Positions 21,798-30,942 of a stretch of 64,000 nucleotides of DNA are shown piece by piece. A model generated the notes under the pieces. The model did not search any database and had not been told where the DNA came from. It saw only the letters and a list, made by a program, of their open reading frames with translations. The stretch spans positions 2,604,001 to 2,668,000 of the forward strand of contig NZ_CBDCBD010000003.1 in NCBI RefSeq assembly GCF_965214215.1, written 5' to 3'. The translations under genes and the position numbers were made by a program. Numbering within the stretch: position 1 is the stretch's first letter; each line of letters begins with the position of its first letter. Source of the DNA: Poriferisodalis sp965214215 (GTDB lineage: Bacteria > Actinomycetota > Acidimicrobiia > Acidimicrobiales > Poriferisodalaceae).

Positions 21798-22514
21798 TCA
21801 ATCGGCTGCCTGAGGTTCCATGCCGACTTCTTTGCCGCGATTGATGCTGACCCAGTCGCGTGCTTCGAGATATGGCCGGAAGGTGTCGAAAATCTTCTTC
21901 TCATCGCGAGGCATGTGCTGGATCTCGTACAGGTGCGGGAATTCCAGCCAGCCGAGGACTAGATCCCACATGCGCAGCGCAGCTTCGCCGGTCGGCGGAT
22001 CGAGCAAGACCGGTCCAAATATCGCCGTGTCGCCGAAATACAGGGTCGGCACCCCGAAGCCGCCCGAATCGATGACCCGCTGGTGCTCGGCCTTGATCTC
22101 GTCGTGGGTGGTCTCGTCCTCGATGGAGACGTCGACAATCGCCGGATCAGCGCCGATTTCGGTCAGCAGGTGCCGGGCTACATCGGGATTGTGGGGGCGG
22201 TTGCCGTCGACATGTAGAGCCCTGCCCGACACCGCGTACCACTTGTCGAGCAGTTCCATCGAATCGCGCCGCAGGATCGCGCCGATGCGCATCATCGACC
22301 AGCCGTAGCTCCAGTCACGCTCCCACGGATGCTTCTTGCCCTCGCGCAGGTTCACCTCTTCGAGACTGAAGAACTTCCAATTGACCTGCAGATCCAGTTG
22401 ATCGCGCACGTCCCGCATCCATAGGGAGGTCTGGTATGCCCACGGGCACATCACGTCGAAGTGGAAATCGACCTCGGTCGGGCCGGTGTACTTGGTGCCG
22501 TTGCTTGCGCTCAT
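21798..22514 (-). CDS. DsbA-family thioredoxin-fold protein (FrnE/HCCA isomerase-like)
   Basis: A 238-residue DsbA-superfamily protein. The start MSASNGTKYTGPTEVDFHFD leads to MCPWAYQTSLWM, where CPWA is the CxxC-like site with only the first Cys kept, a pattern seen in FrnE-like and 2-hydroxychromene-2-carboxylate isomerase-like members. The helical insert (about 60-150) precedes GVPTLYFG, the cis-Pro loop. No signal peptide, so cytoplasmic. The likely role is glutathione- or mycothiol-linked isomerisation or thiol chemistry, but the substrate is unknown. ATG 22514 has AGGAG about nine bases upstream. It lies downstream of the amidohydrolase on the same strand, separated by 113 bp containing short tandem repeats. 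Confidence 0.8.
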   Translation of the reverse strand: MSASNGTKYTGPTEVDFHFDVMCPWAYQTSLWMRDVRDQLDLQVNWKFFSLEEVNLREGKKHPWERDWSYGWSMMRIGAILRRDSMELLDKWYAVSGRALHVDGNRPHNPDVARHLLTEIGADPAIVDVSIEDETTHDEIKAEHQRVIDSGGFGVPTLYFGDTAIFGPVLLDPPTGEAALRMWDLVLGWLEFPHLYEIQHMPRDEKKIFDTFRPYLEARDWVSINRGKEVGMEPQAAD

Positions 22515-22536
22515 CTCTTGTATCTCTCCTCTGATT

Positions 22537-22640
22537 GCGGGCCGCTCAGCAGCGCTGAGTTCGATGGGCCACTCAGCCGCTCGGTGTTCGATGGGCCGCT
22601 TAACAGCGGCCGTGTCCGATGGGCCGCTCAGCCGCGGCCG
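22537..22640. repeat. Four ~27-bp imperfect tandem repeats with internal dyads
   Basis: Four degenerate units of about 27-28 bp with core GATGGGCCGCTCAGCCGCGG lie between the DsbA-like and amidohydrolase genes, the last overlapping the amidohydrolase stop. Several units are partly self-complementary (GGGCCGCTTAACAGCGGCC), so the RNA could fold as a row of hairpins. They could act as a terminator or mRNA-stability element between the two genes. Confidence 0.6.
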
Positions 22641-24379
22641 TGTCGCAGCAGGCGACCTGGGGTCGCCCCCGTGCACTCGCCGGATTCGAAGGTGACCTCG
22701 CCGTTGACGATGATCTGGTCGTAGCCCTTGGCCCGCTGGACCCGGCGCCACTCGCCGCCGGGCAGGTCGTGCTCCACGTTGCCGATCCAGGGCGGATCGA
22801 TCTCGAGCTCCTCCATGTCGTAGACCACGACGTCGGCGGCGGCCCCCTCGCGCAGCGTGCCCCGGTCCTTGAACCCTGCCGCATGGGCCGCCAGCGCGGA
22901 GAGGCGGTAGTGGGCCTCTTCCAGCGTCACCACGCCCTCGTCGCGCACAAGCCACGTCAAGAAATCGGTGGTGTAAGAGCCACCGCTGAAGAACTTGGTG
23001 TGTGCACCGCCATCGGACACACCGGGAATGGCATACGGCGACTGCATCATCTCGCCCATGAACTCGGCGTTGGATCCCTTGTCGGGGCCGAGGAACTCGA
23101 CGTTGAGATCGCCTTGCAGCGACAGGTCCAGCATCACCTCGATGGGATGTTTGCCCTGTTCGGTTGCCAAGTCGCCGACGGAGCGCCCGACGTATTGCTG
23201 CATGTCGGCCTGCCGGTTGACCCCCTGGACCACGAGACTCTTGGGATTGCCGCCGACGCCGGCTTGGATGACCTGCAGCCGCCGATCGGCCTCGGCAGCC
23301 TCTGCCACGAGCGCATTGCGGAGCTCGGGATCGGACATCTTGGCAATCTTCTCGTCCTTGGTGCCCGTGGTGACCGCACGCCAAGCGGGGGAGGCGTCGT
23401 AGAGGTTCCAGTGCTCCAGCGTGAAGGCGAAGCCCGCCCGCCCCGTCCCGCATTGTGCATAGATCGGCAGTTCCTGGTTCCAGCACTTGTCGATCCAGCG
23501 AAGGGGCCGGCGGTGTACCTCGGGGTCCTTTCGAGAGGGCGCCACCACGTTGTGCAGGATCGGCCGCTGGGCCGTCGCTGCGAGTACCTCGAGGAACTTG
23601 ATGTCGGCCCGGATGTCACCGGTGCCCTGGGTGATCTGGATGAAGCCCTCGTCGCGTTCGGCCAGCACGCTTGCGAGGTTCAAGATGTCCTCGTCACACA
23701 TGATGTCAGTGACCATGGGGGAGCCGTCGTAGTCGGCCTGCACGCTGTCGGGGCCAAGACGCTGGATGGAGAAGCCGCACAGGCCGGCGTCCATCCCCTC
23801 GTGCAATAGCCGGGCCATTTCCTTGCGCTCGGCCTCGGTGGCGGGCACGCCGGCCTTGGCCTTCTCGAGACCCATGACGTAGGTCATCAGCGACGCCGTG
23901 GGCATGTACTGGATGACGTTCACGCCCTTGGGGGCCCGATCGAGGGAGTCGAGGTACTCCGGGATCGTCTCCCAGTCCCAGTCCATGCCCAGTCGCATCG
24001 ACTCATAGGGGATTGCCTCGGTACGGGTCATCGTGAGCATCGAGCGGTCGCGGAATTCCGGCTTGACCGGCGCGAAGCCGAAACCGCAGTTGCCGAGGAC
24101 CACCGACGTCACCCCGTGGTATCCCGAGATGGTGCACCACGGATCCCAGCGAATCTGGGCGTCGTAGTGGGTGTGCAGGTCGACAAAGCCAGGGGCCACG
24201 ATCTTGCCGGCGGCGTCGATGACGCGTTGCGCGGTGCCGCGGGGACGTCCCCCGAGCTGGGCCACCTTGCCGTCTTTGATCCAGACGTCGCCCCTGTAGC
24301 GCGGCACCCGTGTGCCGTCCACCACCGTGCCGTTCTGGATGTGGATGTCGAATTCCGTGTTCGTGGATTCGGTGCTCAT
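22628..24379 (-). CDS. N-acyl-D-amino-acid deacylase-type amidohydrolase
   Basis: A 583-residue amidohydrolase-family-3 protein. The N-terminal beta domain (IQNGTVVDGT, GKVAQLGG) is followed by VAPGFVDLHTHYDAQIRWDP with the two His metal ligands, VVLGNCGFGFAPV with the Cys ligand typical of D-aminoacylases, and near residue 465 GVSDGGAHTKFF with the catalytic Asp. The C-terminus returns to the beta domain (GTLREGAAADVVVYDMEELE). Family enzymes hydrolyse N-acyl-D-amino acids, or related amides, with Zn; the natural substrate cannot be read from sequence. Length is slightly above the usual ~480-550 residues. Cytoplasmic, no leader. Divergent from the lysozyme-like gene with 176 bp between starts. 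Confidence 0.9.
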   Translation of the reverse strand: MSTESTNTEFDIHIQNGTVVDGTRVPRYRGDVWIKDGKVAQLGGRPRGTAQRVIDAAGKIVAPGFVDLHTHYDAQIRWDPWCTISGYHGVTSVVLGNCGFGFAPVKPEFRDRSMLTMTRTEAIPYESMRLGMDWDWETIPEYLDSLDRAPKGVNVIQYMPTASLMTYVMGLEKAKAGVPATEAERKEMARLLHEGMDAGLCGFSIQRLGPDSVQADYDGSPMVTDIMCDEDILNLASVLAERDEGFIQITQGTGDIRADIKFLEVLAATAQRPILHNVVAPSRKDPEVHRRPLRWIDKCWNQELPIYAQCGTGRAGFAFTLEHWNLYDASPAWRAVTTGTKDEKIAKMSDPELRNALVAEAAEADRRLQVIQAGVGGNPKSLVVQGVNRQADMQQYVGRSVGDLATEQGKHPIEVMLDLSLQGDLNVEFLGPDKGSNAEFMGEMMQSPYAIPGVSDGGAHTKFFSGGSYTTDFLTWLVRDEGVVTLEEAHYRLSALAAHAAGFKDRGTLREGAAADVVVYDMEELEIDPPWIGNVEHDLPGGEWRRVQRAKGYDQIIVNGEVTFESGECTGATPGRLLRHGRG

Positions 24380-24555
24380 GGCATGCCCCCGCAGCGCTCA
24401 GCGATCTGACTGCAACGGCCGCCACGACACGACGGGCGTACCTGCGACCGGCCCTTTCACGCTACCCGTCCGCTTCGGCGCATGCCGGGACAGTGATGCG
24501 CCGGCGCAGGCACAGCGCCATAGGCTCGGGCCTCGTTTGCCGACCCCTCAAGGCA

Positions 24556-25425
24556 ATGTCTCCTCCGTCTGAACATCTCCAACGTGTCGCCACCGTCGCA
24601 GCGGCCATTGTCTTCGTGGGCGTGTTCCTGCCGTTGACCCTAGGCGCTGCCCACTCCCCCGAGACCGCCCAGACGCGCCCATCGGTCCATCCCTACACCC
24701 AAGGGCCCACCGACCCTGCGGTAGGGGATGACACCAGGGGATTACAGAGTCCGTTGACCGCTCCGCCGCTGGTTCTCGAAGCTTTCCCGTCTCCTCATCC
24801 TCCTCCTCCTCTCCCTCCTCCTCGCGCCGGGGGAGTGGAGACCAACGCGGTGGTCGAGCATCCACATCTGCCCGCTTCGCCGCTTGCCACCGCGGATGCG
24901 CTCATAGAACCGAAACAGCACTTCAGGCGAACAGTCGCACCGGGAGTACCGCTGGCATGCGATCGCTATCGCTCCCAGGTTCAGGCCGTCGGTGACTGGG
25001 ACCCAGACGTTGTGCTCGCATTGATCTGGCGAGAATCACTCTGCAACGAACAGGCGCTTTCCCCGACCAACGACTGGGGTCTGCTCCAGCTCAACGCAAC
25101 CTGTTGGGCGGGAAAGGGCATCGACGGTCTTCCTCGGGTGCGACAACTGCCCGACCACCTCCCGCAGGTCGATCTGCGCTGCGACGGTCTCACCGCCGCG
25201 ACGCCGGCGGCGACGTGGTGCTTTCATGCCAAAGAAGAAGCATTTCGCACGGGCCGCCGGCCGGCTTCGCCTTGTGACGCCTGGTTGGATCCGGACATCA
25301 ACCTCCGCGCCGCCTATGAAATCTGGCTCGTTCGCGGCTGGGAGCCCTGGTGCTTCAACGAACTCAGCCGGTCCACACCAGCCTGCCACGCCGCATTTGA
25401 GGCCCCCGCCGCACCCCAGGAGTAG
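24556..25425 (+). CDS. Secreted lysozyme/transglycosylase-like protein
   Basis: A 289-residue exported protein. Residues 10-32 form a hydrophobic signal or anchor (VATVAAAIVFVGVFLPLTLG), residues ~35-110 are Pro-rich low complexity (runs of Pro and Ser in SPHPPPPLPPPR), and the domain from ~130 contains VLALIWRESLCNEQALSPTN followed by DWGLLQLN, the SLT/goose-lysozyme pattern in which the Glu of RES is the catalytic acid. Six further Cys after it could form disulfides. It would cleave the glycan strands of peptidoglycan outside the membrane. ATG 24556 gives the best leader; the frame extends to 24310. It is the last gene before the gene-poor dif region. Confidence 0.75.
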   Translation: MSPPSEHLQRVATVAAAIVFVGVFLPLTLGAAHSPETAQTRPSVHPYTQGPTDPAVGDDTRGLQSPLTAPPLVLEAFPSPHPPPPLPPPRAGGVETNAVVEHPHLPASPLATADALIEPKQHFRRTVAPGVPLACDRYRSQVQAVGDWDPDVVLALIWRESLCNEQALSPTNDWGLLQLNATCWAGKGIDGLPRVRQLPDHLPQVDLRCDGLTAATPAATWCFHAKEEAFRTGRRPASPCDAWLDPDINLRAAYEIWLVRGWEPWCFNELSRSTPACHAAFEAPAAPQE

Positions 25426-26130
25426 TGGGCGTTTCCCGTGGACCCGCTGGAGCGAGATTCGGCGTTCCGTGCTGCGGGACCTTCAGGGGTCACGACGACG
25501 ACTGGGCTTCTGGCGGCATCTCGCGGATCCATTTCCGTGCCGCATTGTGGGCAAGATCGATGCGGCCGCGTCTTGTCCCGACAATCATGCCTGCACCAAG
25601 CGGTCGTCCCCAAGACGCACCCGCCGTATCGGGTCGAGCCTGCTTACATGAACGCTCTGGCCCCCGCTGTGTGGGTCAAACGCGATCTCGAGTCCTACGC
25701 CGTCAAGTCGATGGCCGACGGATGGCACCAAGGGGAACCATGGTGGCCGTCATTCGCCGCTCGGGTACCGGTGCAGTAACGAAGAACGAGGAACCGGGCC
25801 GACTTAGCGACATTTGCCAAGTGACGCGGTTGCCCGCGCCGTCGGTTGATCCCGCGTTCCTCGCTGCCTTGAGTATACGCGCGACGACGAACCAACACGC
25901 GACGCGACGTCGAGCTCAGCGTCACAGAAATCCCGACGCCTGCAACAACGCCGCACCACCAGCGCCGAACGCCCGGACCGCGGCCGATCACGTCCCGAAC
26001 GCGAGAATTTCCCGCCCCAGGACCAATCACGCCACGAACCGCGCTGCCAATCGCGCCGACCCCGCGAGATTCACTGAACTTGACATAATGTCTATTATCG
26101 GCGTTCTGCAGAGGATCTCGGCACAGCGGT
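25426..26130. other. Gene-poor terminus gap
   Basis: About 700 bp between two convergent genes. A 113-codon frame at 25438-25779 on the plus strand has no recognisable domain and I do not support it. From ~25850 the sequence becomes visibly less coding-like. The one clear element is the dif-like site at 26078-26105, just downstream of the topoisomerase stop codon. Confidence 0.6.
26078..26105 (-). other. Putative dif site (XerC/XerD chromosome dimer resolution)
   Basis: Read on the minus strand, the 28 bp are AACGCCGATAAT, then two bases (AG), then ACATTATGTCAAGT. The actinobacterial dif consensus I recall is TTSRCCGATAAT, two variable bases, ACATTATGTCAAGT. All specified positions match except the first two. 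The central inverted halves (CCGATAAT and ATTATGTCAAGT side) are the XerC- and XerD-arm layout. It lies in a gene-free gap, the usual setting for dif, and would place this window at the replication terminus. Confidence 0.85.
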
Positions 26131-28272
26131 TCAGATGTCGAGCGCCTGGCCGTAGTCGCGGCTGTGTCTCACGATGAACTCCCGGCGGGGCTCGACGGCG
26201 GCGCCCATCATCACCGAAAAGGCCTTCTTGGCCTGTTCCTGGGATGCCCGCGCCTCGCCGAGGCCGATCTTGCGGAGCACTCGTGTTTCGGGGTTCAGGG
26301 TCGTCTCGAACAGCTCCTCGTCGTCCATCTCGCCAAGACCCTTGAAGCGGGTGAGCCGGTATCGCCGATTCGCTGTTTCCAGTTCTGCGGTCAATGATTC
26401 GCGCTCGGCCTCTGAGTACACGAACTTCTTGGTTGTGCCGATGGTGAACGCATGCGTGGGCGGCTGTGCCGCGAACACCCGGCCATCCCTCAGCAGCGGG
26501 CGCATGTAGTGGTAGATCAGCGTCAGCACGAGGCAGCGAATGTGGCTTCCGTCTACGTCAGCATCGGCCAGCAAGACAACACGCCTGTAACGGCACGCAT
26601 CGAGGTCGAAGTCGGTTCCCGAACCGGCCCCCAGCGCCGTGAACAGCGCCGTGGCCTCTGCGTTGTCGAGCACCGCCTTGGCAGTCCCCTTGCCGGCGTT
26701 CACCACTTTCCCCCGCAGCGGCAACACCGCTTGCCAGGCGCTGTCGCGGGCGCGTTTCGCGGGACCGGCCGCAGAATCGCCTTCCACGATGAGCAGTTCG
26801 CCTTCGCGCTGCAGCCGGCAATCGGACAGCTTGTCGGGCATGCCGTTGCTGCCGAGTGCGGCCGCCTTGCGTCGCTGATCGAGCGCTCGCCGCGACTCCA
26901 CGCGATTCACCACCGCATCGGCCAGCTTGTCGATCAACGCCCGAACATGGGTCTTTCGTGACCCCGGCGCGCTGCCGTCGAACCACGCGCGCAAGCCCTC
27001 TCTCACCACACTGGCGACGATGCGCTGGACCTGCGGCGTGCCGAGTTCCCGCTTGGTCTGACCCCGGAACTGCGGTTCGGCAAAAGTTGCACGCACCACC
27101 GCGACGAGGCCCTCCTGAGCATCCTCGCGCTGTGCTCGCGCCTCGTCCTTGAGGCGTCGCAGCTTGCGCGGGTCGGCCTCGGCCAAAGCGGTATTGACCG
27201 CCGTCGTGAGTGCCCGCTCGAAGCCGGCGATATGGGTGCCTCCCTCGGGCGTGGGAATGGTGTTCACGAAGCCGACGATGTTCGTGTCATAAGCGCGCGT
27301 CCAGCGCATCGCGACCTCGACGTCGCACCGGCGCACGACATCGGTGAGCTTGCCGTCCACCGGGACGCGTTCGGTGAACTCCTCCGATCCAGTCAGCCCG
27401 ACCAGACCGGTTATCGGCTCGACGTCACCACAGAGCTTCTGGACGAAGTCGGCCAGCCCGCCGCTCGAGACGATTTCTTCGACGACGGGCGGATCGGTCC
27501 GCCGGTCGGCGAGGGTGATCTTGACCTTGGGCACCAGGAAGCAGACCTGTTCGATCCGCTGGCGGACTTCGTCGAAGTCGACAGTGGCTGCGGGGTCAAA
27601 GATCTCCCGGTCGGGCCAGAATTGGACGCGGGTCCCGGTGCGTCCCGCAGATACCCGGCCGACTCGCTTGAGTTTGTGCCCGGGTCGGAAACGGCCAGCA
27701 GCATCGGTGTGCCCAGCGACTCGGTCGGAGAACTCGAGGCGATGGGTCGCGCCGTTGCGATTCACGTCCACGACGAGACGGCTCGAGAGAGCGTTCACCA
27801 CCGATGCGCCGACTCCATGGAGGCCACCCGAGGCGCCATAGGCCCCGTTTCCGAACTTCCCGCCGGCATGCAGTTCGGTGAACACGACTTCGACCGCTGT
27901 GATGTCGTCCTGCTTGATGTCGATGGGGATGCCGCGGCCCCGGTCCACCACCTCGTAGGAGTCGTCGTAGAGGGTGATCTCGATCTGTCGGCCGTGTCCG
28001 GCAGCCGCCTCGTCGACGGCATTGTCGATGATCTCCCACAGCAGGTGCGTCAAACCACCGGAGCCGGTCCCGCCGATGTACATACCGGGACGCTTGCGCA
28101 CCGCGTCGAGACCTTCGAGCACCTCGATGGCGCTCGCGTCATAGGTACCCGCCGGCCCATCGGCTCCGCTCGCAGCAGCGTTGCTGTGTGGGTGGGAATC
28201 GCCGCCGTCGGCCATGTTGCGAATCTGCTCCTCGGGGGCGTCGCGTGCGGTCGATGCTGCCGGTACCGCCAT
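26131..28272 (-). CDS. Type II topoisomerase subunit B (GyrB/ParE-like)
   Basis: A 713-residue ATPase subunit. The GHKL ATPase domain carries YIGGTGSGGLTHLLWEIIDN, DRGRGIPIDI and GLHGVGASVVNALS. The transducer follows to ~residue 430. The TOPRIM domain has LIVEGDSAAGPAKRARD (catalytic Glu), LPLRGKVVNAGK and near residue 567 DADVDGSHIRCLVL (Mg-binding Asp residues). The C-terminus ends RREFIVRHSRDYGQALDI, as in GyrB/ParE. With the A subunit it relaxes, supercoils or decatenates DNA using ATP. The ATG overlaps the A-subunit stop (TGATG), so the two are coupled. Most actinobacteria have one gyrase next to the origin; a pair at the terminus is more likely the second, topoisomerase IV-like enzyme, which is inference. 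Confidence 0.9.
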   Translation of the reverse strand: MAVPAASTARDAPEEQIRNMADGGDSHPHSNAAASGADGPAGTYDASAIEVLEGLDAVRKRPGMYIGGTGSGGLTHLLWEIIDNAVDEAAAGHGRQIEITLYDDSYEVVDRGRGIPIDIKQDDITAVEVVFTELHAGGKFGNGAYGASGGLHGVGASVVNALSSRLVVDVNRNGATHRLEFSDRVAGHTDAAGRFRPGHKLKRVGRVSAGRTGTRVQFWPDREIFDPAATVDFDEVRQRIEQVCFLVPKVKITLADRRTDPPVVEEIVSSGGLADFVQKLCGDVEPITGLVGLTGSEEFTERVPVDGKLTDVVRRCDVEVAMRWTRAYDTNIVGFVNTIPTPEGGTHIAGFERALTTAVNTALAEADPRKLRRLKDEARAQREDAQEGLVAVVRATFAEPQFRGQTKRELGTPQVQRIVASVVREGLRAWFDGSAPGSRKTHVRALIDKLADAVVNRVESRRALDQRRKAAALGSNGMPDKLSDCRLQREGELLIVEGDSAAGPAKRARDSAWQAVLPLRGKVVNAGKGTAKAVLDNAEATALFTALGAGSGTDFDLDACRYRRVVLLADADVDGSHIRCLVLTLIYHYMRPLLRDGRVFAAQPPTHAFTIGTTKKFVYSEAERESLTAELETANRRYRLTRFKGLGEMDDEELFETTLNPETRVLRKIGLGEARASQEQAKKAFSVMMGAAVEPRREFIVRHSRDYGQALDI

Positions 28273-30719
28273 CAGAAGCGGTACTCCCCCAACACAAGGA
28301 TGCGCTGGTCGGTCGTACGGGTCGGCCCGTTGCGCTTCGTCGCAGACAGCTCCGGCCGCGCTGGCGCCGGATCGGGCGACCCGATGTCGTCGTGCGGTGC
28401 CACAACCGCCGCGAGCTGGCGGTGAAGTCCCACCCAGCCGTAGGTGACCTGCGTCTCAAAACCGGCTAGTCGCACCGTGGGTGAGCCGGCAGTGCCCCGC
28501 CCACGGGACGGGATATCGGAGATTTCGGTGACCTTCACCGTGCCCTCGTCGGTCACCAGCACTACCAGCGCGCCGAATGAGACTGCGCCTGCGGCCACCA
28601 CGGTGGCGCCGGCGTGCAGTTTCATGCCGGCGACGCCCGCTGCCCCGTGGCCACGCACGGTCAGCGCGTCGGCGCCGAACCGCAGCACATGGCCGGTGGA
28701 GGCAATGAGCGCCACTTCAGATCCATCGGGAGCATCGAACGCCGCAACCACCCGGTCGCCGTCGGTGAGCGAGATCACCGTGTTCCCGCTGCGCACCGAT
28801 CCCAGCGCGGCGGGGTCGAGACGCTTTGCCACGCCACTGCGCGTCACCAGCGCAACCGGCGCTGCCGCATGTCCGAACAGCGCAACGGGCTGCTCGCCAC
28901 GGGCGAGGGAGAACATCTCGCGAACGGGCGCTCCCCGGCTCCCTCGCAGCATCTCGGGTATCGCTCGCACCTCGGTACGAAGGACCCGACCCCGGTCGGT
29001 CACCAAGTGCACGACATCAAGATCGGCTGCTATCGCTGCGGCGACCAGCACGTCGTGCCGGCCGGGCTTGGCGCTCAGCGGGTCTTCTTCGTGGCGTCGA
29101 CCCAGCAGACCTGAAACCGAAAGCGTCACCAAGCTGGTCCGCTCGCCGCCCTCGCTGTCGCGTACGAGGTCGAGCGTGTCGTCGCGGGGCCCCTCCCCCA
29201 ACCCACGCGCGGCTGCCACGACATCGTCGCGATGGCAGATCTCGCTCCGGCGAGGAACGCCGAGATCGCTGACTACCTCGTCCAGCTCACGCCCGACGAT
29301 GGTCCGGCGCCGAGCCTCCGAGCCGAGGATCTTGCGGTAGCCCTCGATCGCGTCGCGAAGCTCGGCCAACTCATCTCGCAGGCGCTGTGTCTCGAGCGCA
29401 GTGAGCCGCCGCAACTGCATGTCGAGAATGTGATTGGCCTGGATCTCGGTCAGCTCCAGGCGGGCCATGAGCTGTGCCCGGGCGTTGGCGACATCGGGCG
29501 CGCCGCGGATGATCGCGATCACAGCGTCGATGTTGTCGAGAGCGATGAGCAAACCCGCCACGATGTGCTCGCGCTCTGTCGCACGGTTGAGGCGGAACTG
29601 CGTGCGGCGGACGATGACATCGAGGCGGTGAGCGATGTAGTGCTCGCACAGTGCGTACAGGCCGAGCTGGCGGGGAACGCCGTCGACCAGTGCCACGTTG
29701 TTGATGCCGAATGTGTCTTCGAGCGGTGTCAGGTTCCACAGTTGGGCAAGCACACCATGCGCGTTCACGCCGGGTTTGCACTCGATCACCAGCCGCAGGC
29801 CCCAGTTGCGATCCGACAGATCATTCACGGCGGCAACGCCGTCGAGCCGTCCGCTCGCTGCGAGCTCACGGACTTTTGCCTGTACCCGTTCGGGGCCGAC
29901 CATGTAGGGCAGTTCGGTGACCACGATGCAGTCTCGACGGGCTGTCAACGGCTCAATGTGCGTCTTGGCCCTGACACGAACGGTGCCACGCCCCGACTCG
30001 TAGGCATCGGCCAGTGAATCGTCGACGATGACCACGCCGCCCGAAGGGAAGTCGGGGCCGGGCATCAGATTCATGAGCTCAGCCGTGGTTGGTTTGGGGC
30101 GTCGCTGGCGCAGTACCAGCTTGATGGCCTCGGAGACCTCGGCCAGGTTGTGCGGCGCCATGTTGGTGGCCATGCCCACCGCAATGCCGCTGGCCCCGTT
30201 CACGAGCAGGTTCGGCAGCAACGCGGGCAGGCACGTCGGCTCAGTCCGCTCGCCGTCGAAGTTCGCCGTGAAATCGACCGTGTCCTCGTCGATGCCTGCG
30301 GTCATTGTCAGGGCCGCCGCAGTGAGTCGCGCTTCGGTGTAGCGGTAGGCAGCCGGCGGGTCGTCGAGGCTGCCGAAATTCCCTTTGGGTGCCACCAGGG
30401 GCACCGACATGGCGAAGTCCTGGCCCATGCGGACCATGGCCTCGTAGATGGCGCTGTCGCCGTGAGGGTGGTATTTGCCCATTACCTCGCCGACGACACC
30501 GGCCGACTTTCTGAACGGGGTGCCTGGTCGCAGACCGAGGTCATCCATGACATAGAGGATCCGGCGTTGCACTGGCTTGAGGCCGTCACGAACGTCGGGA
30601 ATCGCCCGCGCCGTGGTCACCGACAGCGCGTAGGGCATGAACGAGTCGCGCATCTCGTCCGCGACGTCGATGTCGTGGACTTCTCGGGCGATCCTCGTCG
30701 GTGCGGTCGGTCCGGCCAT
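28272..30719 (-). CDS. Type II topoisomerase subunit A (GyrA/ParC-like)
   Basis: An 815-residue breakage-reunion subunit. The winged-helix region has ARAIPDVRDGLKPVQRRILY and HPHGDSAIYEAMVRMGQDF around residues 80-98 (the quinolone-resistance region), with the catalytic Tyr in AAYRYTEARL near residue 123. A coiled-coil gate follows (about 360-480), then a six-bladed C-terminal propeller from ~505. A canonical GyrA box is not seen; the nearest is SRGRGTAGS near the C-terminus, so a decatenating (ParC-like) rather than supercoiling role is plausible. The ATG at 30719 begins MAGPTAPTRIAREV; the longer frame to 30860 lacks support. It precedes the B subunit, the reverse of the common gyrB-gyrA order. 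Confidence 0.9.
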   Translation of the reverse strand: MAGPTAPTRIAREVHDIDVADEMRDSFMPYALSVTTARAIPDVRDGLKPVQRRILYVMDDLGLRPGTPFRKSAGVVGEVMGKYHPHGDSAIYEAMVRMGQDFAMSVPLVAPKGNFGSLDDPPAAYRYTEARLTAAALTMTAGIDEDTVDFTANFDGERTEPTCLPALLPNLLVNGASGIAVGMATNMAPHNLAEVSEAIKLVLRQRRPKPTTAELMNLMPGPDFPSGGVVIVDDSLADAYESGRGTVRVRAKTHIEPLTARRDCIVVTELPYMVGPERVQAKVRELAASGRLDGVAAVNDLSDRNWGLRLVIECKPGVNAHGVLAQLWNLTPLEDTFGINNVALVDGVPRQLGLYALCEHYIAHRLDVIVRRTQFRLNRATEREHIVAGLLIALDNIDAVIAIIRGAPDVANARAQLMARLELTEIQANHILDMQLRRLTALETQRLRDELAELRDAIEGYRKILGSEARRRTIVGRELDEVVSDLGVPRRSEICHRDDVVAAARGLGEGPRDDTLDLVRDSEGGERTSLVTLSVSGLLGRRHEEDPLSAKPGRHDVLVAAAIAADLDVVHLVTDRGRVLRTEVRAIPEMLRGSRGAPVREMFSLARGEQPVALFGHAAAPVALVTRSGVAKRLDPAALGSVRSGNTVISLTDGDRVVAAFDAPDGSEVALIASTGHVLRFGADALTVRGHGAAGVAGMKLHAGATVVAAGAVSFGALVVLVTDEGTVKVTEISDIPSRGRGTAGSPTVRLAGFETQVTYGWVGLHRQLAAVVAPHDDIGSPDPAPARPELSATKRNGPTRTTDQRILVLGEYRF

Positions 30720-30942
30720 CGTCTGGGGCCCTCTCCAGGACGGAAGGTGTTGCAGAGCAGGAGCGTGTGTATGCGCGCCCTCAACGCCGGATTGCACCGT
30801 TCGCTTTGGCGCATCCCAGCGGTTGCAGTTGAGAGTACGACGCTCGCCTTTGCGGTCCATGTCAATTTGGACTTGGTCGATCCTGGGCTAAGTCGATTCC
30901 GGCATCAAGGACTACCCTGCGGCGAGTGTTGGTGAGGACCTC

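Noticed and set aside
25438..25779. 113-codon frame in the terminus gap
   Set aside because: No domain, signal or coupling to a neighbour, and its composition does not look coding.
26082..26098. GACATAATGTC palindrome considered as a LexA or metal-regulator box
   Set aside because: The surrounding 28 bp match the dif consensus, and there is no promoter or gene start next to it.
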